Positions 34,149 to 43,951 of a DNA stretch of 64,000 nucleotides are shown piece after piece. The translations under genes were made by a program, and so were the position numbers. Every line of letters begins with the position of its first letter. Position 1 is the first letter of the stretch. Under the pieces are notes generated by a model that was given only the letters and a program-made list of their open reading frames with translations, made no database searches and had not been told where the DNA came from. Origin of the DNA: Streptococcus parasanguinis (GTDB lineage Bacteria > Bacillota > Bacilli > Lactobacillales > Streptococcaceae); assembly GCF_018499505.1 (NCBI RefSeq), contig NZ_JAHDAC010000001.1:186001-250000 (forward strand). The letters are read 5' to 3'.

Positions 34149-37100
34149 ATGGCAAAATTAATTCCTGGGAAGGTTCGTTCACAAGGGAGCCTTCTCTATG
34201 AAGCTGGGAAAGTTTCCCTTCAGGAAGTAAAAGAAAAATACCTGTATTTTCGGGTGGAAGAAGAAAGCTTGCGGTACAGTTTGGACGACGATGCCGTTTT
34301 TTGTAGCTGTGCTTTCTTTCAAAAGAAAAAATTCTGTACGCATCTGGCAGCTGTGGAAGCTTTTTTGAAGAATGATGACAGTGGGAAAGCAGCTCTTGCA
34401 AGTCTTGAAGAAGACGCCACGGCGACTGAAGAAACGCAGGAGAAGGTCTCTTTTGGAAGTTTGTTTTTAGACCAGGTCCTTCCAAAAATCGAAAAAAAAG
34501 CAACACGCTATGTCTTATCGGCAGTCGGGCAGGAGGATGAATACTCTGGTCAATTCTTGTGGACCCTTCGCATTCGTCGCTTGCCAGACGAGCGTTCTTA
34601 TGTGATCAGAGATGTGCTAGCTTTTTTGCAGACCCTTCAGAAAGAAGGCCATTTTGCAATTGGCAAAAGTTACTATGAACCCATTTCTTACTTAGAATTT
34701 GATGAGCCTAGTCAGGATGTGATCAATTTCCTACAAGGCTTGGTCACAGATAGTGGATCAAAAGAGCAAGATTTCTTTCCCAATGCTGGGCGCCATCTTT
34801 ATTTTCCACCGACTCTCTTTGAAGAAGCTGTAGAATTACTAATGAATTTGGATTCCTTCCTCTTGCAATACAGCATGTATGATTTTTCTGAAGTTTATTT
34901 TCAGGATGTCCATGGAGAGGAAGATCTCTTTCATTTTCAGGTGGAAGACCATGGTGATTTTTACGAATTGATCATTACGGAGCCACAAGTGAAGGTTGTC
35001 GAGTCAGCTAATTACCTGTTTCGAAATGGTGTTTTCTATCACCTGACGCCCCAACAGCGAACCCTATGGAAGGCCATCCAAGATCTTCCAATGGATCAGG
35101 ATCGCAAAAAACGCCTACATTTTGATCCAACGGATCAGACCAAACTTTCCTATAGTTTAAAAGAATTCAAAAAACTGGGACAAATTACAGCTCCGACCAG
35201 CTTTTTAATCCACGATTTCACTCCAGAATTTCATTTTGATCTAGCACAGGACCAGACTGTTTTACTGGATGTTGTCTTTCAATACCAGGATCGTGCGGTG
35301 ACCACGCGTGAGGAACTTCTCAATCTTCCTTATTCTAGTGATTTCGATAAGGAGCAAGAAGTCTTTTCAACCATGCTAGCAGCAGGTTTTACGGATGATT
35401 TTTCTTCCCAAAGAAGTCCTGTATCAAGTGAGCAAATCTATCCATTCTTTCACCAACAGATCCCGACTTTTGAAGCCTTAGGAGAGGTTACCCTCTCTGA
35501 TAGCCTTTTAGATCTTTATCAAGTGGAGCGCCCAAAAATTGATGTTAAAACCAATGGTAGTCTACTGGAGATCGGTTTTGACTTTGAAAGTGTGGATCCA
35601 GCTGAAGTGGACCAGGTCCTCAAAGCTTTAGTGGGGCAAGAAGATTATTTTGTCAGCCATACAGGGAAGGTCCTTGTTTTTGATGAAGAAACCAAGAAGA
35701 TCAGTCGAGCCCTAGCAGATCTGCGGGCGAAAATGAGCAAGGGTGGGAAACTACAAGCCCGCCGGATTGCCGCTTATCAGCTATCTGATTTGTTGGCAGA
35801 TCAAGACAATGTTCATTTTTCAGAAGAATTTCGAAATTTAGCTCATGATTTGACTCATCCAGAAGACTTCCAACTCCCTCAGATGACAATCCAAGCGACC
35901 CTAAGGGATTACCAAGAAACAGGGGTCAAATGGTTCTCCATGTTAAATCATTATGGTTTTGGTGGTATTTTAGCGGATGATATGGGGCTTGGGAAAACCC
36001 TGCAGACTATTTCCTTCTTGACCAGTGTTGCAAAAAAAGAAACTAAAATCTTGATTCTAGCTCCATCTAGTCTCATCTACAATTGGAAACAAGAATTTTC
36101 AAAATTCGCTCCTCAGATGGAAGTGGCGGTCGTCTATGGTCTCAAGCAGCACCGAGATGAACTCATCGCAACCAATCCACAGGTGGTTATCACTAGTTAC
36201 GCTTCTTTCCGTCAAGATGTGGAGGAATACCAAAAGAATCAGTATGAGTACTTGATTCTAGATGAAGCCCAGGTCATGAAAAATGCCCAAACCAAGATTG
36301 CCCAACACTTACGTGGCTTTGAAGTTCCGCATGTGTTTGCCTTATCTGGGACACCGATTGAAAATCATGTGGGTGAACTCTGGTCTATTTTCCAAATTGT
36401 CCTTCCAGGGCTCTTCCCAGCTAAAAGAGAATTTCAAAAATTGAGTCCTGAGACCATTGCGCGCTTTGTCAAACCTTTCGTCATGAGACGGAAAAAAGAT
36501 GAAGTGCTCCAAGAATTACCGGACTTAATTGAAACAACCTACCACAATGAGTTGGATGAAAGTCAAAAAACGATCTATTTGGCTCAATTAAAACAAATTC
36601 AAGATCGGGTTCGAACCTCTAGTGAGGAAGAACTAAATCGGAGCAAGGTGGAAATTCTCTCGGGTCTCATGCGCCTTCGCCAAATCTGTGATACTCCCGC
36701 CCTCTTTATGGAAGACTATCAAGGAGATAGTGGGAAATTGGAGAGCCTTCGAGATCTTTTGGGTCAAATCAAGGATGGCGAACACCGGGTTTTGATCTTC
36801 TCTCAATTTAGAGGCATGCTGGATATCCTAGAGCAGGAAATTGACCAGCTTGGCATGACCTCCTTTAAAATCACAGGTTCTACTCCCGCTAAAGATCGAC
36901 AAGAAATGACCAATGCTTTTAATGCAGGTGAGCGCCATGCTTTTCTCATTTCTCTGAAGGCTGGAGGGGTTGGATTGAACCTCACTGGTGCCGATACGGT
37001 CATCTTAGTCGATTTGTGGTGGAATCCTGCAGTGGAAGACCAGGCTATTGGACGTGCCCATCGAATGGGACAGGAACAAAATGTTGAAGTTTATCGTATG

Positions 37101-37247
37101 ATTACTCGTGGTACGATCGAAGAAAAAATCCAAGAACTGCAAGCTTCTAAAAGACACTTGGTCTCAACGATTTTAGATGGAACGGAAACACGATCTAGTT
37201 TATCGGTTGAGGAAATTCGTGAGATTCTTGGAATTCAGTCAGAATAG
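34149..37247 (+). CDS. SNF2-family DEAD/DEAH helicase with SWIM zinc finger
   Basis: The 1032-residue protein begins with a SWIM zinc finger (Cys52, Cys54, Cys63, His65), has a long middle region of unknown structure (about 100-580), and a C-terminal SNF2 ATPase: ADDMGLGKTLQT (Walker A, about 617), LILDEAQVMKN (about 702), SGTPIENHVGELWSIFQ and the motif V/VI block GGVGLNLTGADTVILVDLWWNPAVEDQAIGRAHRMGQ... It likely remodels DNA–protein or RNA polymerase complexes. ATG 34149 follows AAGGTGG; GTG 34140 overlaps that site. It leads a group ending in murC. Confidence 0.9.
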   Translation: MAKLIPGKVRSQGSLLYEAGKVSLQEVKEKYLYFRVEEESLRYSLDDDAVFCSCAFFQKKKFCTHLAAVEAFLKNDDSGKAALASLEEDATATEETQEKVSFGSLFLDQVLPKIEKKATRYVLSAVGQEDEYSGQFLWTLRIRRLPDERSYVIRDVLAFLQTLQKEGHFAIGKSYYEPISYLEFDEPSQDVINFLQGLVTDSGSKEQDFFPNAGRHLYFPPTLFEEAVELLMNLDSFLLQYSMYDFSEVYFQDVHGEEDLFHFQVEDHGDFYELIITEPQVKVVESANYLFRNGVFYHLTPQQRTLWKAIQDLPMDQDRKKRLHFDPTDQTKLSYSLKEFKKLGQITAPTSFLIHDFTPEFHFDLAQDQTVLLDVVFQYQDRAVTTREELLNLPYSSDFDKEQEVFSTMLAAGFTDDFSSQRSPVSSEQIYPFFHQQIPTFEALGEVTLSDSLLDLYQVERPKIDVKTNGSLLEIGFDFESVDPAEVDQVLKALVGQEDYFVSHTGKVLVFDEETKKISRALADLRAKMSKGGKLQARRIAAYQLSDLLADQDNVHFSEEFRNLAHDLTHPEDFQLPQMTIQATLRDYQETGVKWFSMLNHYGFGGILADDMGLGKTLQTISFLTSVAKKETKILILAPSSLIYNWKQEFSKFAPQMEVAVVYGLKQHRDELIATNPQVVITSYASFRQDVEEYQKNQYEYLILDEAQVMKNAQTKIAQHLRGFEVPHVFALSGTPIENHVGELWSIFQIVLPGLFPAKREFQKLSPETIARFVKPFVMRRKKDEVLQELPDLIETTYHNELDESQKTIYLAQLKQIQDRVRTSSEEELNRSKVEILSGLMRLRQICDTPALFMEDYQGDSGKLESLRDLLGQIKDGEHRVLIFSQFRGMLDILEQEIDQLGMTSFKITGSTPAKDRQEMTNAFNAGERHAFLISLKAGGVGLNLTGADTVILVDLWWNPAVEDQAIGRAHRMGQEQNVEVYRMITRGTIEEKIQELQASKRHLVSTILDGTETRSSLSVEEIREILGIQSE

Positions 37248-37302
37248 CTTGAAAAATTCTGTGAATAGTTTATAATTAATGGAGTGTCGAAAGGAAGAAA
37301 GC

Positions 37303-37953
37303 ATGACAGAAAAATATTTTCCTCAAGTAGGGGATAATGAGTTGATGTTAACAGAGATGCCTCACATGAACCTGTATGATGAAACAGATTTGATTAGTAA
37401 CATTACAGGCGACTATGTGGATAAAAATTATTTGGAATGGCAACCGATTGCTGAAAATACCAAACCTAAGCATCCTTACCACCAACCACTAGAAGAGCCC
37501 CTACCGAAAAGACGGCCAGTAAGAAAACCTGATTTTAAAGAGCCGATTGATAAAAAAAGCCCTGCCAATCGTTATGCAGAGGAAGCGAGAGAGCGTGCGC
37601 GTGAAGATCTGAAAAAGAAACGTACAGCCCCCTATCTGACAACGGATCCAACAGCTACTACAAGTAAGCGGAAAAAACCATTTATTTCAGAACGAAAACC
37701 TGGCCAGCCAACGGCTCCCTTCCAAAAGGAAAACCCAGGCGAGTTATTGAAATATAGCAAACGATTGCGGCAAGATCAGTTGATCCTTGCAGAGTTCGAA
37801 TCTGCAGGAGAACCAGAAGTGGCAGAACCGACTGAAAAGAAAAACAATTATGATTTCTTAAAGACTAGCCAAATATACAATAAAGATCAGCACAAGTTGA
37901 AACCACAGCCGATCAAACAAGAATTGGATTTAACCCATCTAGATCAAGAATAA
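37303..37953 (+). CDS. Disordered basic protein between snf2 and murC
   Basis: The 216-residue protein has no membrane segment or recognisable fold. The N-terminal 60 residues look more ordered (FPQVGDNELMLTEMPHMNLYDETDLISNITGDYVDKNYLEW), after which it is rich in Lys, Pro and Glu. The ATG at 37303 has AAAGGAAG before it. murC starts 9 bp after its stop. The same unnamed gene sits between snf2 and murC in pneumococci, so it is a conserved streptococcal protein of unknown role. Confidence 0.75.
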   Translation: MTEKYFPQVGDNELMLTEMPHMNLYDETDLISNITGDYVDKNYLEWQPIAENTKPKHPYHQPLEEPLPKRRPVRKPDFKEPIDKKSPANRYAEEARERAREDLKKKRTAPYLTTDPTATTSKRKKPFISERKPGQPTAPFQKENPGELLKYSKRLRQDQLILAEFESAGEPEVAEPTEKKNNYDFLKTSQIYNKDQHKLKPQPIKQELDLTHLDQE

Positions 37954-37962
37954 GGAGAAAAC

Positions 37963-39297
37963 ATGTCTAATACATACCATTTTATTGGAATTAAAGGAGC
38001 AGGGATGAGTGCTTTAGCCCTCATGCTTCACCAAATGGGACATACGGTTCAAGGGTCAGATGTTGAGAAGTATTACTTTACGCAACGTGGCTTGGAACAA
38101 GCAGGAATTCAAATTTATCCATTTGATGTGAAAAATTTGGAAGGCGACAAGATCCTCATTGCTGGGAATGCTTTCCGTCCAGATAACAATGTGGAAATCG
38201 CTTATGCCGATGAGCATGGCCTAACCTATAAACGCTACCATGAATTCCTTGGTGAATTTATGCGTGACTTTGTCAGCATGGGGGTTGCCGGAGCACACGG
38301 AAAAACCTCAACAACAGGGATGCTTTCGCATGTCTTATCAAATATCACTGATACCAGTTATTTGATTGGTGACGGGACAGGTCGTGGCTCTGCAGCAGCC
38401 AAATATTTTGTCTTTGAATCAGATGAGTATGAACGCCACTTTATGCCTTACTATCCTGAGTACAGTATCATCACCAATATTGACTTCGACCATCCAGACT
38501 ATTTCACGAGCTTGGAAGATGTCTTTAATGCCTTTAACGATTATGCCAAACAAATCAGCAAAGGCCTCTTCATCTACGGAGAAGACAAAGAATTGCGTCG
38601 GATTACCTCATCAGCACCAATTTATTACTATGGTTTTGATAAGGAGACGAACGATTTTGTGGCAAGCAACTTGCTTCGTTCAACGACTGGTTCAACCTTC
38701 AATGTTCATTTCCGTGGAGAAGATTTGGGGCAATTCCATATCCCAACTTTTGGTCGCCACAATATCATGAATGCTACAGCAGTCATTGGCTTGCTTTACA
38801 TTGCAGGATTTGACTTAGATTTGGTTCGCGAGCATTTGAAGACCTTTGCTGGCGTGAAACGTCGCTTCACTGAAAAAGTAGTCAATGGAACAGTGATCAT
38901 CGATGACTTTGCGCACCATCCAACGGAAATTATTGCAACCTTGGATGCGGCCCGTCAAAAATACCCAAGTAAAGAGATTGTGGCCATTTTCCAACCACAT
39001 ACTTTTACACGGACTATTGCCTTGTTAGATGAATTTGCAGAAGCCTTGAATCAAGCAGATGCTGTTTACTTGGCACAGATCTATGGTTCTGCACGGGAAG
39101 TCGATCACGGCGATGTGAAAGTTGAAGATTTGGAAGCAAAAATTGTCAAACGTTCAGCGATTATTACAGCTGAGAATGTTTCTCCTCTTCTTGACCATGA
39201 TAATGCAGTCTATGTCTTTATGGGAGCTGGAGATATTCAAACCTATGAATACTCATTTGAGCGTTTATTATCTAGTTTGACACATAGTGTACAATAA
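37963..39297 (+). CDS. murC: UDP-N-acetylmuramate–L-alanine ligase
   Basis: The 444-residue Mur ligase starts [21 protein letters not shown] (UDP-sugar site), has the P-loop [14 protein letters not shown] (about residue 108), ESDEYERHF and DFAHHPTEI (about 307). It adds L-alanine to UDP-MurNAc, the first peptide step of peptidoglycan synthesis. AAGGAGAAA precedes the ATG. The gene is the last before a clear terminator. Confidence 0.97.
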   Translation: MSNTYHFIGIKGAGMSALALMLHQMGHTVQGSDVEKYYFTQRGLEQAGIQIYPFDVKNLEGDKILIAGNAFRPDNNVEIAYADEHGLTYKRYHEFLGEFMRDFVSMGVAGAHGKTSTTGMLSHVLSNITDTSYLIGDGTGRGSAAAKYFVFESDEYERHFMPYYPEYSIITNIDFDHPDYFTSLEDVFNAFNDYAKQISKGLFIYGEDKELRRITSSAPIYYYGFDKETNDFVASNLLRSTTGSTFNVHFRGEDLGQFHIPTFGRHNIMNATAVIGLLYIAGFDLDLVREHLKTFAGVKRRFTEKVVNGTVIIDDFAHHPTEIIATLDAARQKYPSKEIVAIFQPHTFTRTIALLDEFAEALNQADAVYLAQIYGSAREVDHGDVKVEDLEAKIVKRSAIITAENVSPLLDHDNAVYVFMGAGDIQTYEYSFERLLSSLTHSVQ

Positions 39298-39304
39298 GAG
39301 ATGA

Positions 39305-39340
39305 TTGAGTCTGGAATCGATTGGTTCCAGACTCAAATTT
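39305..39340 (+). terminator. Terminator after murC
   Basis: A perfect 12-bp stem (TTGAGTCTGGAA at 39305-39316 with TTCCAGACTCAA at 39325-39336) is followed by a short ATTT. Confidence 0.72.
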
Positions 39341-39378
39341 ATCTGTCCACTGAAGGAGTATGAGATGAGGAAAGCAGG

Positions 39379-39795
39379 ATGATGATTCGATCAATCACCC
39401 CAGCTGATCAAGAACAGCTGGGCTTGCTAGAAGAAGAACTTCATGACAATGAAGGAAAGGAGCACAGGGCCACTCTTGAGGAAGCGCTAGGTTCGAAGGA
39501 AGCCATTTCTTTGCTTGCAGAGCAGGCGGGGGATATTGTGGCTTATTTATTAGCGACAGAAGACCAGCCTTTAAAAGGAAACCTAATCGTATTGCGATTA
39601 GCAGTGAGACCAGCCTTTCAAGGTCAAGGCTATGGTTCTATTTTGATCGCTGCTTTAAAGGATCTAGCTGTTCAAAAGGAAAAGAAAGCCATTTGGATCG
39701 ATTGCCCAGAAGACTTACTATCTTATTTTGCCCAGCAAGGATTTCGAGATGAAGCTGAGTCTGATCGAGGTGTCCATATGGTTTGGAAACGATAG
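39379..39795 (+). CDS. GNAT-family N-acetyltransferase
   Basis: The 138-residue protein has the GNAT core: LIVLRLAVRPAFQGQGYGSILIAALKDLA (about residues 71-99), where R/Q-x-x-G-x-G/A binds acetyl-CoA. The substrate is unknown. It may start at either of two adjacent ATGs (39379 or 39382). A second GNAT gene follows 9 bp later, and both precede mltG. Confidence 0.85.
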   Translation: MMIRSITPADQEQLGLLEEELHDNEGKEHRATLEEALGSKEAISLLAEQAGDIVAYLLATEDQPLKGNLIVLRLAVRPAFQGQGYGSILIAALKDLAVQKEKKAIWIDCPEDLLSYFAQQGFRDEAESDRGVHMVWKR

Positions 39796-39804
39796 AAGGA
39801 ATAA

Positions 39805-40317
39805 ATGATGAAAGAAAAGATTCACATTAGACAGGCAAAGCTGCAGGATTTGGATGCCATCGAGCGCATTGAGCTTGAGAATTTCTCAGAAGAAGAAGCG
39901 ATTGCGCGTGAGATTTTAAAAGATCACATCGAAAAGATTCAAACGACATTTCTTGTAGCAGAGTGCCAAGGTCAGATTTTAGGGTATTTAGAAGGACCTG
40001 TTAGACCGGAGCGCTATTTGATCGATTCCTCTTTTTCAGAGGTTGAAGATCTAAGCCAGTTAGAAAAGGGCTTTATTTCCATTACGAGTCTATCCATTGC
40101 TAAAGAAGCCCAAGGGCTAGGGGTTGGAACCCTCTTGCTTGAGGCAATGAAAGAGATTGCGGTGAAAGATAATCGCCAAGGGATCAATTTGACCTGTCAT
40201 GATTATTTGATTCCTTATTACGAAAAGCAAGGATTTACTAATGAAGGTCTTTCAGAATCCCAATATGCGGGTGAAGTTTGGTACAATCTGGTCTGGGAAA
40301 ATGAAAAACTTGATTAA
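39805..40317 (+). CDS. GNAT-family N-acetyltransferase
   Basis: The 170-residue protein starts IHIRQAKLQDLDAIERIELENF and carries the acetyl-CoA segment FISITSLSIAKEAQGLGVGTLLLEAMKEIA (about residues 91-120) and a terminal YYEKQGFTNEG. It is closest to RimI/YesJ-like acetyltransferases; substrate unknown. AGAAGGAA lies before the double ATG (39805/39808). It pairs with the preceding GNAT gene in what looks like one transcript. Confidence 0.87.
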   Translation: MMKEKIHIRQAKLQDLDAIERIELENFSEEEAIAREILKDHIEKIQTTFLVAECQGQILGYLEGPVRPERYLIDSSFSEVEDLSQLEKGFISITSLSIAKEAQGLGVGTLLLEAMKEIAVKDNRQGINLTCHDYLIPYYEKQGFTNEGLSESQYAGEVWYNLVWENEKLD

Positions 40318-40349
40318 ATAGGTATTTTGAAGAAGAAGAGCGATTTGTA

Positions 40350-40378
40350 TTGCTTTTCTAAATCTTTTAAGATATAAT
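40350..40378 (+). promoter_or_regulatory. Promoter of mltG
   Basis: TTGCTT (40350-40355), 17-bp spacer and TATAAT (40373-40378). Transcription would begin near 40385, too close to ATG 40389 for a leader, which favours the TTG start at 40410. Confidence 0.65.
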
Positions 40379-40409
40379 ATTAAGGATTATGATGAGGGAG
40401 GTCAATTAT

Positions 40410-41906
40410 TTGACTGATAAATCACAAGACAGTGAGAAGTTATTAAGCTTCAAAGAGCAGATCCTCAGAGACTTAGAAGAGGCCAATGAGCAACTTCTAA
40501 AAATCGAAAAAGAGTATGATCTACCTGATCGAAGTATTGAAACCCCTTCTTCACTGAAAGAGGAGGAAGAAGCAACACCACCTCCAAAAGTAGAAGAATC
40601 TGCGTCGGCTCCCAAAGAAGAACCAGTGGAGCCGGTAAAGGCGACTCCTGCTGTGGAAGAAAAGAGTGAGCTTACAAAGCCTGCTAAAAAAGAACCAAGT
40701 CAGGAACCGGTAGAGGAAAGCTTATCGCGCTCTTCTCGTAACCAGCGCCAACAAAAACAAAAGAAACAAAATAAAATCGCTAAACGAATTGTGCGGACAG
40801 TGGTCAGCCTTTTGCTGATTGTGATCGTGGCTACAGGGATCTTTGCTGTGACCTATATCCATTCAGCTGTCAAGCCAATGGATAAAAATGCAACAGAATT
40901 CGTAACAGTTGAGATTCCAGCAGGTTCAAGTAATCGTGAGATTGGCGCGATCCTTGAGAAAAAAGGACTCGTGAAAAATGGCCAGTTCTTTAACTACTAT
41001 ACCAAGTTCAAGAACTATAGCAATTTCAAATCCGGTTATTTCAACCTGCAAAAGAGCATGGATCTAGAAACCATCATCCAAAAACTGCAAGAAGAGGGAA
41101 CCAAAACTCCTCAGGCTCCAGTTCTTGGAAAGGTCACGATTCCAGAAGGTTATACGATCGATCAGATTGCGACGGCTATCACTACCGATGTCTCCACTAA
41201 GAAGGCAGGCAAGACTCCATTTAAGAAAGAAGATTTCTTGAAGGCTGTCCAAGACGATGCCTTTATTGAGAAGATGGTGGCCAAATATCCTAAGCTCTTG
41301 GCGAATCTGCCAAGTAAGGATTCTGGTGTTCGCTACCGTTTAGAAGGTTATCTCTTCCCAGCTACTTATAACTATGGGAAAGATACCACAGTGAAAGAAA
41401 TGATCGATCAGATGCTTGCGGCAATGGATCAAAACTTAAGCCCATACTATGAAACACTTGAGAGCAAGAACATCAATGTAAACGAAGTATTGACTCTTGC
41501 TTCCTTGGTTGAAAAAGAAGGGGCGACGGATCAAGATCGCAAAGATATCGCGAGTGTCTTCTATAACCGTTTGAACCAAGATATGCCTTTGCAAAGTAAT
41601 ATTGCAATTCTTTATGCAGAAGGGAAACTTGGTCAAAAGACGACCTTAAAAGAAGATGCAACGATCGATACAGAGCTGGATTCCCCTTATAATATTTATA
41701 AGAATACCGGCTTGATGCCTGGCCCAGTGGATAACCCTGGAGTATCAGCGATCGAAGCGGCGGTGAACCCAAGTAAGACCGATTACTTGTATTTTGTCGC
41801 AAATGTCGAAAATGGTGAAGTTTTCTTCGCTAAGACATACGAAGAACACAATAAAAATGTTGAAGAACATGTCAATAGTAAATTGACACAAGCAAGTTCA
41901 AACTAG
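40410..41906 (+). CDS. mltG: Endolytic murein transglycosylase
   Basis: The 498-residue protein has a long disordered cytoplasmic head (about 1-125, Glu/Pro/Lys-rich), one membrane helix ([21 protein letters not shown]) and an external YceG domain with [11 protein letters not shown] and LASLVEKEG, which holds the catalytic Glu. MltG cuts nascent glycan strands during peripheral wall growth. TTG 40410 is chosen since GGGAGGT is well spaced from it and streptococcal homologues begin close to this point; ATG 40389 (adding 7 residues) is the alternative. Confidence 0.9.
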   Translation: MTDKSQDSEKLLSFKEQILRDLEEANEQLLKIEKEYDLPDRSIETPSSLKEEEEATPPPKVEESASAPKEEPVEPVKATPAVEEKSELTKPAKKEPSQEPVEESLSRSSRNQRQQKQKKQNKIAKRIVRTVVSLLLIVIVATGIFAVTYIHSAVKPMDKNATEFVTVEIPAGSSNREIGAILEKKGLVKNGQFFNYYTKFKNYSNFKSGYFNLQKSMDLETIIQKLQEEGTKTPQAPVLGKVTIPEGYTIDQIATAITTDVSTKKAGKTPFKKEDFLKAVQDDAFIEKMVAKYPKLLANLPSKDSGVRYRLEGYLFPATYNYGKDTTVKEMIDQMLAAMDQNLSPYYETLESKNINVNEVLTLASLVEKEGATDQDRKDIASVFYNRLNQDMPLQSNIAILYAEGKLGQKTTLKEDATIDTELDSPYNIYKNTGLMPGPVDNPGVSAIEAAVNPSKTDYLYFVANVENGEVFFAKTYEEHNKNVEEHVNSKLTQASSN

Positions 41907-41938
41907 AAAAAGCATGTGGCGCGGTCCACAGCTTTTTC
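41906..41938 (+). terminator. Terminator between mltG and greA
   Basis: GAAAAAGC (41906-41913) pairs with GCTTTTTC (41931-41938), with GTGG/CCAC continuing inside. Confidence 0.7.
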
Positions 41939-41964
41939 ATTCAAATAATAGAAAGAGAAGAATA

Positions 41965-42447
41965 ATGGCAGAAAAAACATACCCAATGACCCTAGCAGAA
42001 AAAGAAAAATTGGAACAAGAATTAGAAGAATTGAAATTGGTCCGTCGACCTGAAGTGGTGGAACGGATTAAGATCGCTCGTTCGTATGGTGACCTCTCAG
42101 AAAACTCTGAGTACGAAGCAGCAAAAGATGAACAAGCTTTTGTGGAAGGTCAAATCTCTAGCTTGGAAACAAAAATCCGTTATGCGGAAATCGTCGATAG
42201 TGATGCTGTTGCAGTAGACGAAGTTGCGATCGGAAAAACCGTTACAGTTCAAGAAGTTGGCGAAACAGATGAAGAAGTATACAGCATCGTTGGTTCAGCA
42301 GGGGCAGATGCCTTTGCAGGAAAGATCTCTAACGAAAGCCCAATCGGTCACGCTTTGATTGGTAAGAAGACAGGTGACGTTGTCACTGTTGAGACACCAG
42401 CTGGAAGCTACCAAGTGAAAATTTTGAACGTAGAAAAAACAGCGTAA
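41965..42447 (+). CDS. greA: Transcription elongation factor GreA
   Basis: The 160-residue protein has the N-terminal coiled coil ending in the acidic tip ([22 protein letters not shown], about residues 36-57) and the C-terminal globular domain ([20 protein letters not shown]). It rescues backtracked RNA polymerase. AGAAAGAGAAG lies before ATG 41965; residues encoded upstream belong to the terminator of mltG. Confidence 0.96.
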   Translation: MAEKTYPMTLAEKEKLEQELEELKLVRRPEVVERIKIARSYGDLSENSEYEAAKDEQAFVEGQISSLETKIRYAEIVDSDAVAVDEVAIGKTVTVQEVGETDEEVYSIVGSAGADAFAGKISNESPIGHALIGKKTGDVVTVETPAGSYQVKILNVEKTA

Positions 42448-42457
42448 CTATAAAACG

Positions 42458-42486
42458 CAAGCCCTCCAAGAGGGCTTGTTTTTTTG
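42458..42486 (+). terminator. Terminator after greA
   Basis: CAAGCCCTC (42458-42466) pairs with GAGGGCTTG (42470-42478), followed by seven T. Confidence 0.9.
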
Positions 42487-42542
42487 TGCTCTTAATCTTT
42501 TTGTGAGAGTGAAAATTTTTCGTTGACTGACTGAATGGTATC

Positions 42543-42574
42543 AAAAAAGCACTTGAACCTTGGGTTCAAGTGCT
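42543..42574 (-). terminator. Terminator of yidC2
   Basis: A perfect 12-bp stem (AGCACTTGAACC at 42548-42559 with GGTTCAAGTGCT at 42563-42574) reads into TTTTTT on the minus strand. Confidence 0.9.
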
Positions 42575-42604
42575 ACTGTATACCGCTAGAATTAGTAGTT
42601 TGTA

Positions 42605-43522
42605 CTACTTTCTATTGCGTTGTTTTCCTGCATTGCGGTTGTTTTTTGGTTTGTGTTGAATTTGTGTGGTCGCAGTTGGTGTGACGTCTTTTTTCACACG
42701 ATGACTAGTCGCTTTTGGAGGATTGTTTTTGTATTCCTCAGCGACCCGTTTGCGAAGATTTGGACGAATCAAGTAGTTGATGACAAATTGTTGGATAATT
42801 TGGATCACCCCACCGACTACCCAGTAAAGAGTCACTCCGGCTGAAGAGATCAATGAGAAGACACCGATCATAATCGGACTCATCAGTGATGCTTTACGCA
42901 TGCTTTCCTTTTGGGTTTCATCTTCAATTCCATGAAGAGAAAGCATACTTTGGATATAGTAAAGAACTGCTACGATAGCCGTCAAGAGCAAGCTTGGTTT
43001 ACCAAGAGCAATGCCAAGGAAGCTACTATCTGCTACCCCTTTGGTGTGCTGAGCTGCAAAGAAGAGAGCAGAGAAGAATGGCATTTGGATCAAGAGTGGC
43101 AAACACCCAACTCCACCAAACATGCTAACTCCATTTTCACGTTGAGCAGCCATTAATTCCTGTTGCGCCAATAGCTTTTCTTCTTGTGTGCTAGCGTTCT
43201 TCATGCGCTCTTGGATTGGCCCAAGGATAGGTTTTAAGTAGTTCATCTTTTCAGATTGGTAGGTTGCCTTCCATGATTGGTACAAACCAAGTGGCAAGAT
43301 GATTAACCGCACGATCAAGGTGACGATAATAATCCCGATCCCAAAGCCCAAGCCAAGGTTGTTGGCAAAGAATTTGATGGCTTCGCCCATTGGACGGCCA
43401 AGAAGATTCCAGATCAGTCCAGTCGGATTTCCAGTTTTCCGATCGACACTCACGCATCCTGATAAGAAGACAAGCGAAGCTAGTCCCATCGATGCAAGTA
43501 ATGCAAGTTTATTTTTTTTCAC
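42605..43522 (-). CDS. yidC2: Membrane protein insertase YidC/OxaA (lipoprotein form)
   Basis: The 305-residue protein has a lipoprotein signal (LSGC, Cys23), about five membrane segments with the YidC core (LGFGIGIIIVTLIVRLIILPLGLYQSWKA, about 57-85, containing the conserved hydrophilic-groove Arg) and a very basic tail (about 260-305) that can bind ribosomes, as in the second streptococcal paralogue YidC2. It inserts membrane proteins. GAAGGAAC before the ATG is visible on the minus strand. Its own acylphosphatase neighbour is upstream on the same strand. Confidence 0.92.
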   Translation of the reverse strand: MKKNKLALLASMGLASLVFLSGCVSVDRKTGNPTGLIWNLLGRPMGEAIKFFANNLGLGFGIGIIIVTLIVRLIILPLGLYQSWKATYQSEKMNYLKPILGPIQERMKNASTQEEKLLAQQELMAAQRENGVSMFGGVGCLPLLIQMPFFSALFFAAQHTKGVADSSFLGIALGKPSLLLTAIVAVLYYIQSMLSLHGIEDETQKESMRKASLMSPIMIGVFSLISSAGVTLYWVVGGVIQIIQQFVINYLIRPNLRKRVAEEYKNNPPKATSHRVKKDVTPTATTQIQHKPKNNRNAGKQRNRK

Positions 43523-43599
43523 AAATAGTTCCTTCTTTTTTAAAATGTTACCTTTCTATTCTACTGTTTTTTTTGAAAATACACAATAGTTCTCTAGTC

Positions 43600-43878
43600 T
43601 TAATTTGCAATTTTAAAGTCTGTATAGTTTTCAAAGTTTGCGAGCGTAACATCTAAATAAGTTACATGTGCAAAAGGTGTAGGACCTTTGCGAATTTCTT
43701 GAATGAATTTGGCCATTTGGCTACTAGACTCTGCCTGGGCCAGAATGCCAACCGTTCCGTCGTCATTATTCCAGACACGGCCAGTAATCCCACCGATCTC
43801 TAAAGCAAGACTGTACACTCCCCAGCGAAAGCCAACCCCTTGAACCCGTCCTTGGGCAATCATTTTTACCTTTTGCAT
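43600..43878 (-). CDS. Acylphosphatase
   Basis: The 92-residue enzyme has the acylphosphatase signature at its start (MIAQGRVQGVGFRWGVYSLALE, with the phosphate-binding Arg in GFRW) and GRVWNNDDGTVGILAQ with the catalytic Asn. It hydrolyses acyl phosphates. AAGGAGGTCGCAC directly precedes ATG 43878, making this start much better than the upstream ATG 43917. It is divergent from the TrmH gene, separated by about 70 bp that hold both promoters. Confidence 0.93.
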   Translation of the reverse strand: MQKVKMIAQGRVQGVGFRWGVYSLALEIGGITGRVWNNDDGTVGILAQAESSSQMAKFIQEIRKGPTPFAHVTYLDVTLANFENYTDFKIAN

Positions 43879-43936
43879 GTGCGACCTCCTTGACTCGAAG
43901 AAATCTATCTGAGGCATGATTTCTTCTTTTTCTTTG

Positions 43937-43945
43937 TGCTATAAT
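43937..43945 (+). promoter_or_regulatory. Extended -10 directly before the TrmH-type gene
   Basis: TGCTATAAT ends 6 bp before ATG 43952, with no ribosome site between, so transcription should start at or next to the A of the ATG. Confidence 0.65.
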
Positions 43946-43951
43946 AGTTCT

